A stretch of DNA of 64,000 bases from Monodelphis domestica (Eukaryota > Chordata > Mammalia > Didelphimorphia > Didelphidae): assembly GCF_027887165.1 (NCBI RefSeq), contig NC_077228.1:212959635-213023634 (forward strand), given 5' to 3'. The notes beneath the pieces are model-generated. The model was given only the letters and a program-made list of their open reading frames with translations, made no database searches and was not told where the DNA came from. Within the stretch, counting starts at the first letter, position 1. Each line of letters starts with the position of its first letter. The position numbers and the translations under genes are program-made. Positions 1 to 10,265 of the stretch are shown in pieces.

Positions 1-530
1 ACTTCGGGTCTGGCAGAAGTCCCAGTAAGAAGAGCAGCACTGCAGGACCACACAGGATCAGAAGGGGAGTGATGGGTTAACACATACCATCCACCAGTGT
101 AATGTTAGCCACCCTCTCTACCACTTCCTTAAGATGAATTGATTGAAGTAAAGTCCAGTCTCCTGACAGCTTCAAGTCTCCTTCTCCAGAGCCACAACAC
201 CAACACCCTTCTTTCCTCCAGAGAAGCCAACTGCCTGTCAGCCAGGAACTGCCTTCTCAGAGCTCCGGAATGTTGGCCTGGGGATCTCCTGCTTCTGCCT
301 TGTAGGACTTCCTAGTTTGTAGGATTTCCTGCTCCTGGTTTGTAGCAAAGAGCTAATTCTTACAACTGCACACATGTGCCCTTTCTTCCTCCCTTCCCTA
401 TGTCCACTGGCAAATTTGTATTATGTAGAAATCTCCTTACATAGAGGTCTGTGGAAAAGTCCATTTACCCAAAACAAGAACTGTCTGAAAGTCTTTGCAG
501 AATAAGGACTATTAAGGGTAAAATTCAGAT
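1..530. other. Non-coding flank or intron, no gene recognised
   Basis: Presumed last intron of SLC25A19. Ordinary AT-balanced sequence with no recognisable exon or repeat. The first 24 bases followed by GTAAGA could superficially be an exon end, but they do not encode the expected carrier residues. Confidence 0.4.
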
Positions 531-1108
531 TGAGACTGAATATAAATTTAGTTGGTCACCAGGGATTTAATTTCTAAATCCCAATGAAACACTCAAGTCA
601 GAATGGAATTTTATGGTGGTTTATTTTACAATAGAAGGAAGAAATTAAGAATGAGAGAGAGAGAAAAGAAAGAGAATTTAAATTACTCCAACCCGGGCTG
701 AGCCAGGCAGGAGTTCAGAGGCCTTGGCCAAGGGGTCCTCCACAGAAGCCAAAGGAAAGGGGAGTCAGTCTTATCACTCATCATGTGACCATCTCAAGGA
801 AGCAATCTGAGGAGCTCATCCAGGCTAGAGTTCCAGGGTCAACTCTGCCAAAGCTCCCTCCCCACAGGAAGCAATGCGAAATATAAAGGCAGTTCTTTAC
901 ATCACTTCCTCTGTCTCACATGTGCCAGTGGTGGCTTAAGCTTGGCTTAGGACAGCCCAGGGAGTCAGTTGTTTCTGATTTGTCACTTGCTAGCACATGC
1001 TTGTCATAGGTCTTCCTCCCCGACATTTAATCCTTAAGAGGGTTGTATACATTCCTAATTACTAAAATTCTAAAGACTAAGCAGGTTTAAGAAAAACTAA
1101 AATTCACA
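531..1108 (-). mobile_element. Solo LTR of an endogenous retrovirus, family II of this window
   Basis: Read on the minus strand, the element starts TGTGAATTTTA, has a TATA-like T-rich stretch, an AATAAA signal near its end and finishes in CA. Its middle (GGACAGCCCAGGG with a following GTGACAxxx block) matches the element at 60687-61398 in opposite orientation. No internal retroviral genes adjoin it, so it is a fossil solo LTR. Divergence between the two copies suggests an old insertion. No clear target duplication was found, so the edges are approximate. Confidence 0.6.
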
Positions 1109-1379
1109 GGACAAAGTATTTTTCAGGAGGAAACCTTGCCATCTGACACAGGAAGAACTTCATGTGGGAGGTTATGATCAAGCTCATCCTTGAAGGGAAT
1201 AGAGGTACTGAGATGTGTAGGTGAGGAAGAAGCACATACCAAGCAAGGGTTATTGCTTGTGAAAAAACATGATTTGGGATATGGAATGTGATGTGAACAA
1301 CATAGCTCGTCTAAAGTGTTCAGGAAGGAGGCTATTGAACAAGGGAGTGACATCATACCTGTTTCATAGGAATGTCACT

Positions 1380-3260
1380 GTGACAAGTATGTGGAAGATG
1401 AATTAGGGGGAGGCAAGAAGACCATTTTGGAGGTTTTTATTCTAATAGTCATTCAAGAAGTGACAAGGGCTTGGGCTAAGGTGCTGGTGATTGTATGCAC
1501 AGAATGAAGAGGACTACTGTGAATGATGTGATGGAGGGAGAAACAAGATTTTGCAGCCAATTGAATATGTGGCATGAGCTGAGGTTATAAGGAGGCAGCT
1601 ATGTGGCTCAGTGGTTAGAATGTTGGGCCTGGAGTCAGAAAACTTAGATTCAAATCTGGACAAGTCATTTGACTGTTGTCTGCCTTAATCCACTGGAGCA
1701 GGGGCTTGAAAACCAGTCCAATATCTTTGTGAAGAAAATCCATGGATAGTACTGGCGTGATCTGGTCCATGGGGTTACAAAGAGTCAGATACCACTGAAA
1801 AACAATAATAATCAAGGTTGTGAATGGAGTGCTTAGAAAGGTATCCTCAGCAAAAAGAGGAATTCTGTTTTGTGCATGTTGAGTTTGAGGAGCCTCTGGA
1901 CATACAGCTTGAGATGTTACTGTGCAGTTGGTAAGAGGGAACTGGAACTCAGAAGAAAGAATAGGGCTGGATAGATAGATCTCAGAGTCATCTGTTTAGA
2001 GATGATACTTGGGCCCATGAGTGCTAATGAGATCATCAGGACAGAGAGGCTATAACAGAGCTCCCCACAACAGCTAGACCTGGGTACCTTGGTATGGGTT
2101 GGTACATGCCAACAGATATACCTTGGGATATACTCATGGGAAGTGGAATATAAATGACAATCTAGCAAAGGATCCTAAAAAAGGAGGACTCAAGATTAGT
2201 AGGATGAGAAAATAGGATAATGAAACCCTTGTGAGGAGAGAGGAGTGTCAAGTGATGAAGAAGTATAAAGCCTGAGGAAGGGCCATTAGATTTGCCTTTA
2301 AGAGATCCCTTGGCATCTTGAGAGAGATCCTATTTAGTCAGGTTTGATGAAATCCAAAACCAGATTGCAAAGCTTCAAGAGTAGGAAGGAGAGGAAATAT
2401 CATTAACAAGTGTAAATACAACTTTTTCAAGCAGTTTGTTTGGGAAAGAGAGGAGACATATAGGACAATAGCCTGAGGGAGAGGTAGGGTCCAGTGAGGT
2501 TTTTAAGGCTAGAAGAGACCTGGGCATGTCTGAATGAATGAAATGGAAGGAGATAGAAATAAGGGTCCAAATAGCAAGGTTGAACTTGTCTTAGAGGAAG
2601 ACCATCTCTTCATCAGAGAGCAGAGAGGATGGGGGATGATGTCAAAGGGTTCTGAGATGCACCAAAAGCAAAATGAGGAAATTCAAGGCAAATGGCTTTT
2701 TTCCTTTCTTTCAGCAGTGAAGGAAGGGCCTTCTTTGAGAGGATGGGTTAGGGAGTGGCATGGGAGGATGGAAGAGAGAAGGTTTGAGGCATGGGGAGCA
2801 GGATAAAAAATAAACCAGTTAGGGAAAAGTCAAAGGGTTAACTTGCTGTGGTGAGGGCCCAGTTGCAGATGTACATACATACATACATATCTGGTTGTGT
2901 AAGCTTCCTTTCAGCTAAAGGAAAAGCTGTATGCAGTTCAGTCCTCAGAGGGGCACCACCAGCCAGGTGGAGATCAGAAGAGGGCGAGAGCACTATCAGC
3001 TGGAGAAGTCAGGAAAGGCTTCCTGAAAGAGGAAAAGTTGGATTGGGACTTGAAAGATGAGTAAGGTTTTAGTAAACAGTATAGTGTAGAACCCTTTGAG
3101 ATGAAAGGGGTGACCCCAGCAAAGATGTGGAGGGGGGGAACCTTGATTAGAGCTGGGGGGGCAGGACAGATAAAGAAAGGCCAGGTAGGAAATTGAGTCA
3201 AAATTGTGGGTGCAGATCAGAAAAGAGAAAAGCTATAATCAGAAATGTTGGTGGGGAACA
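1380..3260. repeat. Ancient interspersed repeat, long copy, with a SINE inside
   Basis: A purine-rich non-coding stretch whose blocks recur in the same order at 59490-61800. Examples are GTTGAGTTTGAGG near 1880 against TTTGAGATGTCTC near 60140, and GAGACCTGGGCAT near 2515 against the same words near 61628. I recognise it as a widespread old mammalian medium-reiteration repeat but cannot name the family. The predicted reading frames inside it (for example 2534-2806) have no recognisable domain and are treated as chance. Confidence 0.5.
1592..1816 (+). mobile_element. Mar1-like tRNA-derived SINE
   Basis: Starts with the tRNA-like head GGCAGCTATGTGGCTCAGTGG, includes the GATTCAAATCT B-box-like word, and ends with the Mar1-type tail (CCAATATCTTTG, then GGGGTTACAAAGAGTCAGA) and an A-rich end. 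It sits inside the older repeat 1380-3260. Confidence 0.75.
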
Positions 3261-3855
3261 GTGATCTGCCACTGGATGTAGGGTGGATTAGGAGAAAGGC
3301 ACTGGATTCACACTTTGAGGCATTGGTTGATAGAGTCTGCACTAGGGTGATAGCACTGAAAATCAAAAGGAGGACTTGGGCCTGAGAAAAATTAGGGACC
3401 TTATTGGCTGACTCTTCCTTCTGTCTTCCCCTCTATAGTCATTAAAAGGAATTCTGAGAGAGACTTGAGATATGTGTTCCCAACCAGCATAGTTTGAAAA
3501 TGTGTGCTTTCCTGGGTTTAAAAATCGCTCACCTTGTGCATTGCTATTCAACAAATAGTAATCCCTGGCCATTTTGATTATGTCACCTTCTTAGTTTTAT
3601 CACAAAATAAATGCCTGTGTCAGAGAGAGAGGGGTTTTCTGCCATTAAAAGTATGTGGATTTGTTTATGAAAACAAAACACCAGAGAGAGTGTCTGTGCC
3701 TTCCATGTCTGCATAGTAGGCCCAGCTGTTGCCAGCTTTGCTCTAACACTTTCAGAGAAGGGCTCTTCTGTAATACAAGCAGCAGATACCAGTATGGAGG
3801 GGATGAAGAGATGGGATGAGTCAGTCAAGAAAGACCAACTTTCTGCTTCTCCTTC

Positions 3856-4471
3856 TGTAATAATTAAAATAGTTGGTTGTCATAAACTGTAAGAGTTAAA
3901 ATAGTTGAAGACATAAATTGTGACCGCAGAAAATATGTTTTCAAGACAGTGTTTTGTTTTAAATCAAATATAAGGTGGTCACCAGGGAAATATTTCCAAT
4001 TATGAAATATACCCAAGTCAACTGGGTTTTATAGAGATTTTAATTAATACAAATGAGGAATTAAGGAAGAGAGAGAGGGAGAGGGAGAGGGAAAATCACA
4101 CCTGAAAAATCTCTTTGCCTTTTGCAAGTTCACACCAGGAAACCTCTGAGTAAGTTTCCCAGTTCTTTGTTCCTTGTAAATTCACGAGTTGCCTGACCTT
4201 TATAGGTACTTAGCACCCTTTTGTATTATATCCAAAAATAGGCACAGCTTAAGAACTTTTTGTCTTACTATGGTATGGGTTTAAGTACTTTTCATTGTTC
4301 AGCAAAGAGTTTACAACTTTATCTTCCCCTAAGGCATGCTTAAGTATGATGAAGTAGAGTCCTCACATTCCTGATCAAGTACCTTCACTGCCCAAATGGG
4401 GAATGGTCCCAATGGGGAATGGTCTTAACCCAACCTTATGAAGTAGGGTCTGAGAATTTTTAAGGTTCACA
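3856..4471 (+). mobile_element. Solo LTR, family I of this window, internally shortened copy
   Basis: Begins TGTAATAATTAAAATAG and ends AAGGTTCACA, with the shared core ATAAGGTGGTCACCAGGGAAAT and CAAGTCAACTGGGTTTTATAG also seen at 21170-22307 and 32418-33466. The 4-bp target duplication CTTC flanks it exactly (3852-3855 and 4472-4475), which fits a class I (ERV1/gamma-like) endogenous retrovirus. There is no internal proviral sequence. It is shorter (616 bp) than the other two copies (about 1.05-1.14 kb). Confidence 0.8.
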
Positions 4472-5141
4472 CTTCCTACTATAGCAGATGGAGATGTTAC
4501 TACAAAATGCCCATACTGGTGCTCAAGGGCTTTGACCAGAGCTCTCCAGGTGCATTTGAAACTAAAAGGTTGAGAAACGCTTGATCTGTCTGAATCCCTG
4601 TGGTGGAGAGATAGTTCTAATGAGAGACTCTTGACATCTGTGGCTCCATCTCCACCACAGGCTTTATCCTGGTTTTCTCCTTCTTGATTCCTGCACTCTT
4701 CTCACCAGATCTTTTAAAATGTTCTGTGGGGTATAAATCATATATCTCTGTTGCATAAATCATCAATCTCAGTCAATGTCTCACTTTGGCAGGAATAATT
4801 TTTCTCCTCTTTTCTTAATCACAAGGCACAGCTGGGGATGGGGGAGTAGGAGTATATTGGGGGAGCCAAAGTAATATAAAAAAACAAGAGAGAGCAATAA
4901 TCTTTTTCCCCCAAAAGAGGGGGAAATAAGGGGTACTGATTGGAAAATTTGGCAGAATTGAATGGCTCATTGCATCTCATGATTTTGAGGCACTCTGGTT
5001 AGATCTGAATAAACCATTTGAAAGAAGACCTCATGCTGCCCAAGGGTGGGAATCTAGGAGTCCCAAACATGGTGCCACTTTTCTATCTGCCCCTGGTCTC
5101 CCCAGATGTTCACAGGATTTTCATGTGTCTTTCTTCTCTAG

Positions 5142-5345
5142 GTGCGAAAGTATGAGAGCTTACTGGACTGTGCCAGGAAGATTCTCCAAGAAGAGGGTGC
5201 ACGGGGCTTCTTTAAAGGCCTCACTCCCAGCTTGTTGAAGGCTGCTATGTCAACTGGATTAATTTTCTTCATGTATGAGCTGTTCTGTAACCTCTTCAAC
5301 TGTAAGAAGACCTCAGACAACCAGAAGACAGGGCAAGTGAGCTGA
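5142..5345 (+). CDS. SLC25A19: SLC25A19 (mitochondrial thiamine pyrophosphate carrier), last coding exon only
   Basis: Member of the SLC25 mitochondrial carrier family that moves thiamine pyrophosphate across the inner mitochondrial membrane. The exon opens in phase 0 directly after a pyrimidine-rich acceptor ending at 5141 and runs 67 codons to TGA at 5343-5345. The translation ([15 protein letters not shown], then [18 protein letters not shown], then [13 protein letters not shown]) matches the C-terminal part of the third carrier repeat and transmembrane helix 6 of human SLC25A19 as I remember it, including the GFFKGL.PSLLKAA.STG block. The tail after FNC is somewhat longer than in human. 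Upstream exons were not found and presumably lie left of the window. There is no real start codon here: the first codon is an in-frame GTG inside the protein. Same strand as MIF4GD downstream. Confidence 0.93.
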   Translation: MRKYESLLDCARKILQEEGARGFFKGLTPSLLKAAMSTGLIFFMYELFCNLFNCKKTSDNQKTGQVS

Positions 5346-7700
5346 AGGTCTTGGACTTCAGGAGACTCCAAAGAGAAAGAAAACTATCTGTTGCATTGTG
5401 GAGTGTCTCTTCATCCATTACCTCCAAGCCATAAACTCAGAACACCTGATAGGGTACAGCACCCATCTCCACTCAGTCCATATATTGCCAACAAGAGAAC
5501 TAGTTTTATGTTTTAAGGTCTCTAGGGAAAGCCTGGGAATTGGCATGTGTGATTTGGCCTCCATTAGACCAAGGGGTAGAAAGAGGGCTCGACTTCCTTG
5601 TTTTACCTTCATCCACTAGACACTTGAAAAGAATAGTCAAGGTGCTATATCTGCACCCCTCCACTGGGCTTTGAGCAGTTTTAGGGCCTGTGTTCCACAC
5701 TCTAGGTGATCCTCATCTTATTTTAGTCATCAGACTTTAGCATTGAAATTATATCCTTGGTTCAGAGTTTCCTCTCATCTCTGCCGACATACCTGCTTTT
5801 TTTTCTTATCTCCCAAGCCACCTCCACAATTTCTGTAATCCATTTGTTCTCCCTATATTGCTAAAAGGAAGAAATTACTATGTCTCCAGCTATTCTAAAG
5901 TTAGCCTGAAGGTGTGAGGGGGAAAGGCCTTCTCCAAGCTCCATTTTCTGAATAGCATGTCTTCCTCCATTGTAGCTCTCATCCCCCAAAATGGCTTTGC
6001 TTTTTGTCCTTAAGGAGAATTAGTGCCAAATTGAGTGACCCTCACATCCCCAGATGCCTGGACCTTGATGTTTGTGGAGAAATACAATTCTAGTATTCTC
6101 TCTGCATGGACAAGACTGTTCCCTGACAGCCTCCTCTTATGGGCACTGGGCTGTGGGAACAGGTTTTCTGGGGGTGTAAAAGATGGCAGGAATTTAGACA
6201 ATGTCAGCAAATGGGTGTAGAAGAGCAGGGGAGAAGCTGCAAACTCCCCAGGATTTCATTTTCTCCTTCTTATTGGACATATCAAACACTCATTCTCTAC
6301 AATAACACTTGAAAGTAAACTTGGGGCTCTGGGTTTGGGTGAGTAGAGGCTGCTACCACTCTGGTGTCCAGATTTGATCCAAGGTTGTGGTGATGACCAT
6401 TCTTGGCTGCTTTGGCAGAGATGACTGTTCTCATGAGGTGTTCTGCTGAGGGCAGGGTTCACAGCCCTGTGGGGGTGAAGATAGGGGAACCCACAATTGA
6501 TATTTATTTAGAATCACAGAGGAAACTGCAGCTGGGTGTGTGGGAGGTGGAGAGAGATGAGACAGACCATTACTGCTAGACTCCTTGCTTTTACCCTTGA
6601 CCACAGTCATACTCACCTGGTGTTCTAGGGCCCTAGCCCCAGAGCTCAAATAAGAACGATTTTGGTTTTTTCTTCGTATTGAGGTTTAGTAGAGGAAGGC
6701 AGAAGGATTGCCTTGATTGGCAGATTCTGGGAAGGGGGCCTTAGCTGTGCCTGGTGCTCCCCTTGAGGTGCCAACTCTTTCCAGCTGCAGAATATGCACT
6801 GATCTAAATCCCCTCAGCCCTTGGGGGACAACAGCTAACAGGGTGGTCTTTGATAACTGGTTTATCCTTTCTGATTCATGACATCTGTGTCTTAGACTTG
6901 TAACAATACACTCAGCAGCCCTAGAGGATGGGAAACTACTTTCCTGAAAACCTTTTCCTTCCCCCTGGATACTGTTATGTGAGTGAGCAGAAGCTGCTAT
7001 AGAAAGTCTTCACACCAGGGGCCCTGGCCTGGCTATCCAGGTTTTGGCTCTTCGGAGCTGCTGGGAAGACAGCTCCCTGAATGTATTTTATATACTTCCA
7101 AAGTCAAAACATCTGTGCTCAACCAGTAAAATTTTATTCTCACCAGTTTGGCTTGAATTATTTGCTTTTTGCCAGTCCCTCACTATCTCCTTTCTGATGA
7201 CTCCTCTATCTTAAAAAGAAACTTTCATCTCTAATCAGACTTTCCCTGTTGCCTAGGCTGCTGGCCAGAGGCACAACCATCTCCCTTCCCCTCCAGCCTA
7301 GAGAATAAAGGCCGGAGGGAGTGGCTTGAGCAGGGAACAGATCATTTTTCTATATAATTACAGCTTATGTGTGTATATAGTACTTTGACCAAGAACCCTT
7401 TTCTCTACAACAAACCTGGGAGGTAGGTGGTGAGGGGAGGGGAAGGACTCAGATGTAAAACTGACCTGGCCAAACTGCTCTGTCCTTTATTTCTTTATCT
7501 GTAAAATGAAGAAGTTTGAATTATAAGGCACCAAAGGCCCCTTCCACCTCTCAGCCCATTAGCCTGTGAAGTGCCTTTTACCAGAAACAGACTCAGAGGG
7601 GTTGTGGCTTGTCCAGGGTCAAACAACTCTAGTGTCAGAGCCCACACTGGCTTTGGAAGAGGAAGCCTTAAAAATCTGACCTTCGGGGTCAGTGAAATTC
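5346..7700. other. 3' flank of SLC25A19, probably including its 3' UTR
   Basis: No coding exon recognised. The 3' UTR of SLC25A19 begins at 5346. A canonical AATAAA is present at 7304-7309 and could serve it, but nothing in the sequence proves this. The remainder is unique-looking moderate-GC sequence with no obvious young repeat. Confidence 0.4.
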
Positions 7701-7710
7701 CCTGTGCGAT

Positions 7711-7790
7711 ATATGGGGTGTCCCAAAAGTCTCAGTACAGTTGGGGATTCATTGAAGCTTAAAACTATCGTAAGACTGGGGACTCCCTGT
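7711..7790. mobile_element. Short palindromic mariner-like MITE
   Basis: The left end reads GGGGTGTCCCAAAAGTCT and the right part reads AAACTATCGTAAGACTGGGGAC, an imperfect inverted copy. The left end follows a TA-rich target. Size (about 80 bp) and termini fit a non-autonomous Tc1/mariner derivative. The arms have diverged, so it is old. Confidence 0.55.
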
Positions 7791-8239
7791 TGGGCTGGGG
7801 CAGGGATTTCTCTTTGCTGGAGAAGTGACTAAGCCTCAAGCAGTCCATTAACCTGAAGGAGGCTGAACTAGATCCCTATCCCTTCACTCAAGGTCACCAT
7901 GGGGGTCTTTGGATAGCCTGCAGAGTGTTAGTGAACTGCAATGGGGGAAAAATAATCATCTTCATTATCCTCCATCATGGCTTTTCCTTCAGTTAGTTTG
8001 AAACTATTCTAAGACTGATCCCTGACCCAGAAGGTCGAGAACCACAGTGGCAAATGATGTCAGATGCTGTGGCCCCTTCCTCATCCACCTGCCCTCCAGG
8101 CTGATTTCATCCCAGGGCAGTGACTGTAACTCTCCTCCCCCCTGGGAACTAAGCAGGCTTTCACCAGCAGTCAGGCTCCCGGCCAGCCTCCTAGTGACTC
8201 CCATGCCTGCCTCCTCTCTTCCTGTGGCAGCGACAGCCA

Positions 8240-9560
8240 GGACACTGAAGAAAGGCCACCAAGCTGCTCTGAGAAGCGCCCTAGGGTCCTGCAGGGGAGA
8301 TCCTGGTCAGATCTCTTCCACCAGGCCAGGGGTCCGACCGTGTCGCCGCTTCCCCCACGAATACGAGTCCCTCTCTCCAGGGTTCACTGCTATTCGGTTG
8401 AGCCCACGTGTTTTAGCTGGGCCGGATAGGCCAGCTAAGAGCTCCACTACCTCCGGTTAGGCCGAAGTATAAGCCCGTTGGGGAGAGGGGCCGGGCGCCC
8501 AGTCTGTGCCTGCAGCACCTCGGGGGCCAGCCGCACCTACCCCGCGGTCCAGCAGACGGCGCTGGCGAGGCGCCTTGGGCTCTGGCTCCGCCCCTCTCGC
8601 TCAGCGCTGGGTCCGCGGAGCTCCCCAAGCGCGTTCGGAAATGACCTAACCGGAGACGCTGGATCAAGCTGAATGCTGGCTGCGGCTCCTGACCGAAGAA
8701 GTGCACTATGTCCTTGCTGATCCGGCGTCCGTGGGCGGCGGGAAGATAGGGACGGTCTCGGCCCGGCAGGTGGGTGGTGGCCCCAGCGGGAGTTCCTTCC
8801 TCCGACCCTTGTCCGGCCGCCGGCGCTGCTTCCGCGCGCGTTTCCAGATGTTGCACCAGTGTTGGGGAATGGAGAGGATCGGGGTGTTGGAATGGGCAAA
8901 CCCATTCCGGAGTTCCTTGGGAAACGGAAACCCCAAAGGCTAGAGATGGGGGACACTGCCCATAGCGGGGGCCCCAAACTGGAAGCCCCAGCCTTCTCTG
9001 GCTAGTGTTTCCCCTTCGCCCCCCAAAGTAAGAGTACACAGGCTGACGCCCTAGGAACCAGACCTGTTTGGAGGTACAGCCAGTGCCTGGCGCTGGGGAG
9101 GGAAGGAGAGCCAATCTGGCTTTGAGGGCCTCAGGAGAAAAGCTACCAAGAGTGGGGTTTGGGGCTCAAGTAACCACAGAGGTCCCATACACGGAAAGGG
9201 GGGCAGCGGACCCTTTGTGGGGGATCCGTTGCAAGGCCCTCTGGTTCAGAGCTCTGATGAGGGGCGGGCGAGGTGGTAGAGAGAGGCCTAAACCATCCCG
9301 AGCGGGACAAGCAGGACCTGTGGAGTCCAAGTATTGGAAGCCTAAGGAGTCGGTGGTACCAAGCTGAGGCCGTTCCTCAGGAGTGGGGGGTGAATCAGAA
9401 GCTTAGAATTGTGCTGAGCTCTGTGATTTGTGGTGCGTGGAGCGTGGCTGGGGCGGGGCTTTCAGGCTGAGGGGGAGTTACAGGTATCCGCCTAGATAAC
9501 TATGTTGTTTGTCTAAGCTTCCGCGCCGCCACCGGCCAGGATGGTGAGCACCCCGAAAGC
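8240..9560 (+). promoter_or_regulatory. MIF4GD: CpG island and probable promoter with 5' UTR exon of MIF4GD
   Basis: CpG dinucleotides are dense here (peaks at 8330-8700 and 8750-8840) and rare in the flanks. Two splice-donor-like sites could end a non-coding first exon: CCCGGCAG/GTGGGT at 8769 and CCAGGATG/GTGAGC at 9543. The first protein-coding exon follows at 10219, after a good acceptor (CCCCCTTCAG). A 233-codon open frame on the minus strand (8413-9114) is GC-rich with no recognisable domain and is probably a by-product of low stop-codon density. Confidence 0.65.
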
Positions 9561-9819
9561 TAGCCTGGCCTCCGCCCATGAGCTCTGCCGCCCCTTCTGA
9601 GGCCCGGAGAATTATCTCAGTTCATCCTAAACCTCGTAACCTCTCATTTAAGAAATGGTAGATTGGAGCTTCCAGAAATGAGCGGCAGGGGCATTGGCCT
9701 TCCCAGCCTCTGCCTAGGGGCCAGGCCGGCAGAACTTCCATTTTTGTTTTGTTGTAAACAATCATGAGGTCAAGCAGCTTTGCTCCTGCTCACCTGAGGG
9801 TGGGCGTGACCTTAATTGA

Positions 9820-10190
9820 AGCCTGGTGAGCCGGAAAGCACTGGACTAGCCAGGAAGACTTGGGATTGGGGTCTCCCCAACCCTGGGCAATGCCTTTAAC
9901 CCCCTGTCTCCGGGTGCCAAATCTGTAAAATGGGGTTGGTTGGCCTTGATGACCTCGAACATCCACATTAAAAGTCTTCCTCATGAAGGCCTTTTCTTAC
10001 CCCTCAAATTTCCGTCCTTTCCTTCCCAGACTACCTTGTGTGTGTACAATTATTTACACTGCATATAGCGTTATATGTATTTCTAGCTTCCTTCCTCACT
10101 AGAATTTAAGCTCATTGGTAAGTAGAGGTTATTCCCTTCGTTGTACTTGTATCCACACACATAGTAGGATTTAGTAGCTGTTGGGTGCCT
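9820..10190 (+). repeat. Old MIR fragment followed by an L2 3' end
   Basis: 9820-9985 has MIR-like words (GGCAATGCCTTTAACC, then CTGTAAAATGGGGTTGG). 9986-10190 ends like an L2 3' tail (AATTTAAGCTCATTGG, then CACATAGTAGGATTTAGTAG). Both are diverged and lie in the 5' UTR intron of MIF4GD. Confidence 0.5.
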
Positions 10191-10265
10191 CACTGATCTC
10201 TCCTCATCCCCCCTTCAGGTGCTGCCAGCTCTCCCTGCCCCTCAGCTGGGGGTGGCTGGGCAGTC

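Noticed and set aside
1-24. Possible end of the preceding SLC25A19 exon (24 bases followed by GTAAGA)
   Set aside because: The phase fits but the residues (TSGLAEVP) do not resemble the expected end of that exon, and no acceptor is in view.
8047-8460. 137-codon open frame on the plus strand
   Set aside because: It lies in the GC-rich edge of the MIF4GD CpG island, has no recognisable domain and overlaps other long frames on the opposite strand. Low stop density explains it.
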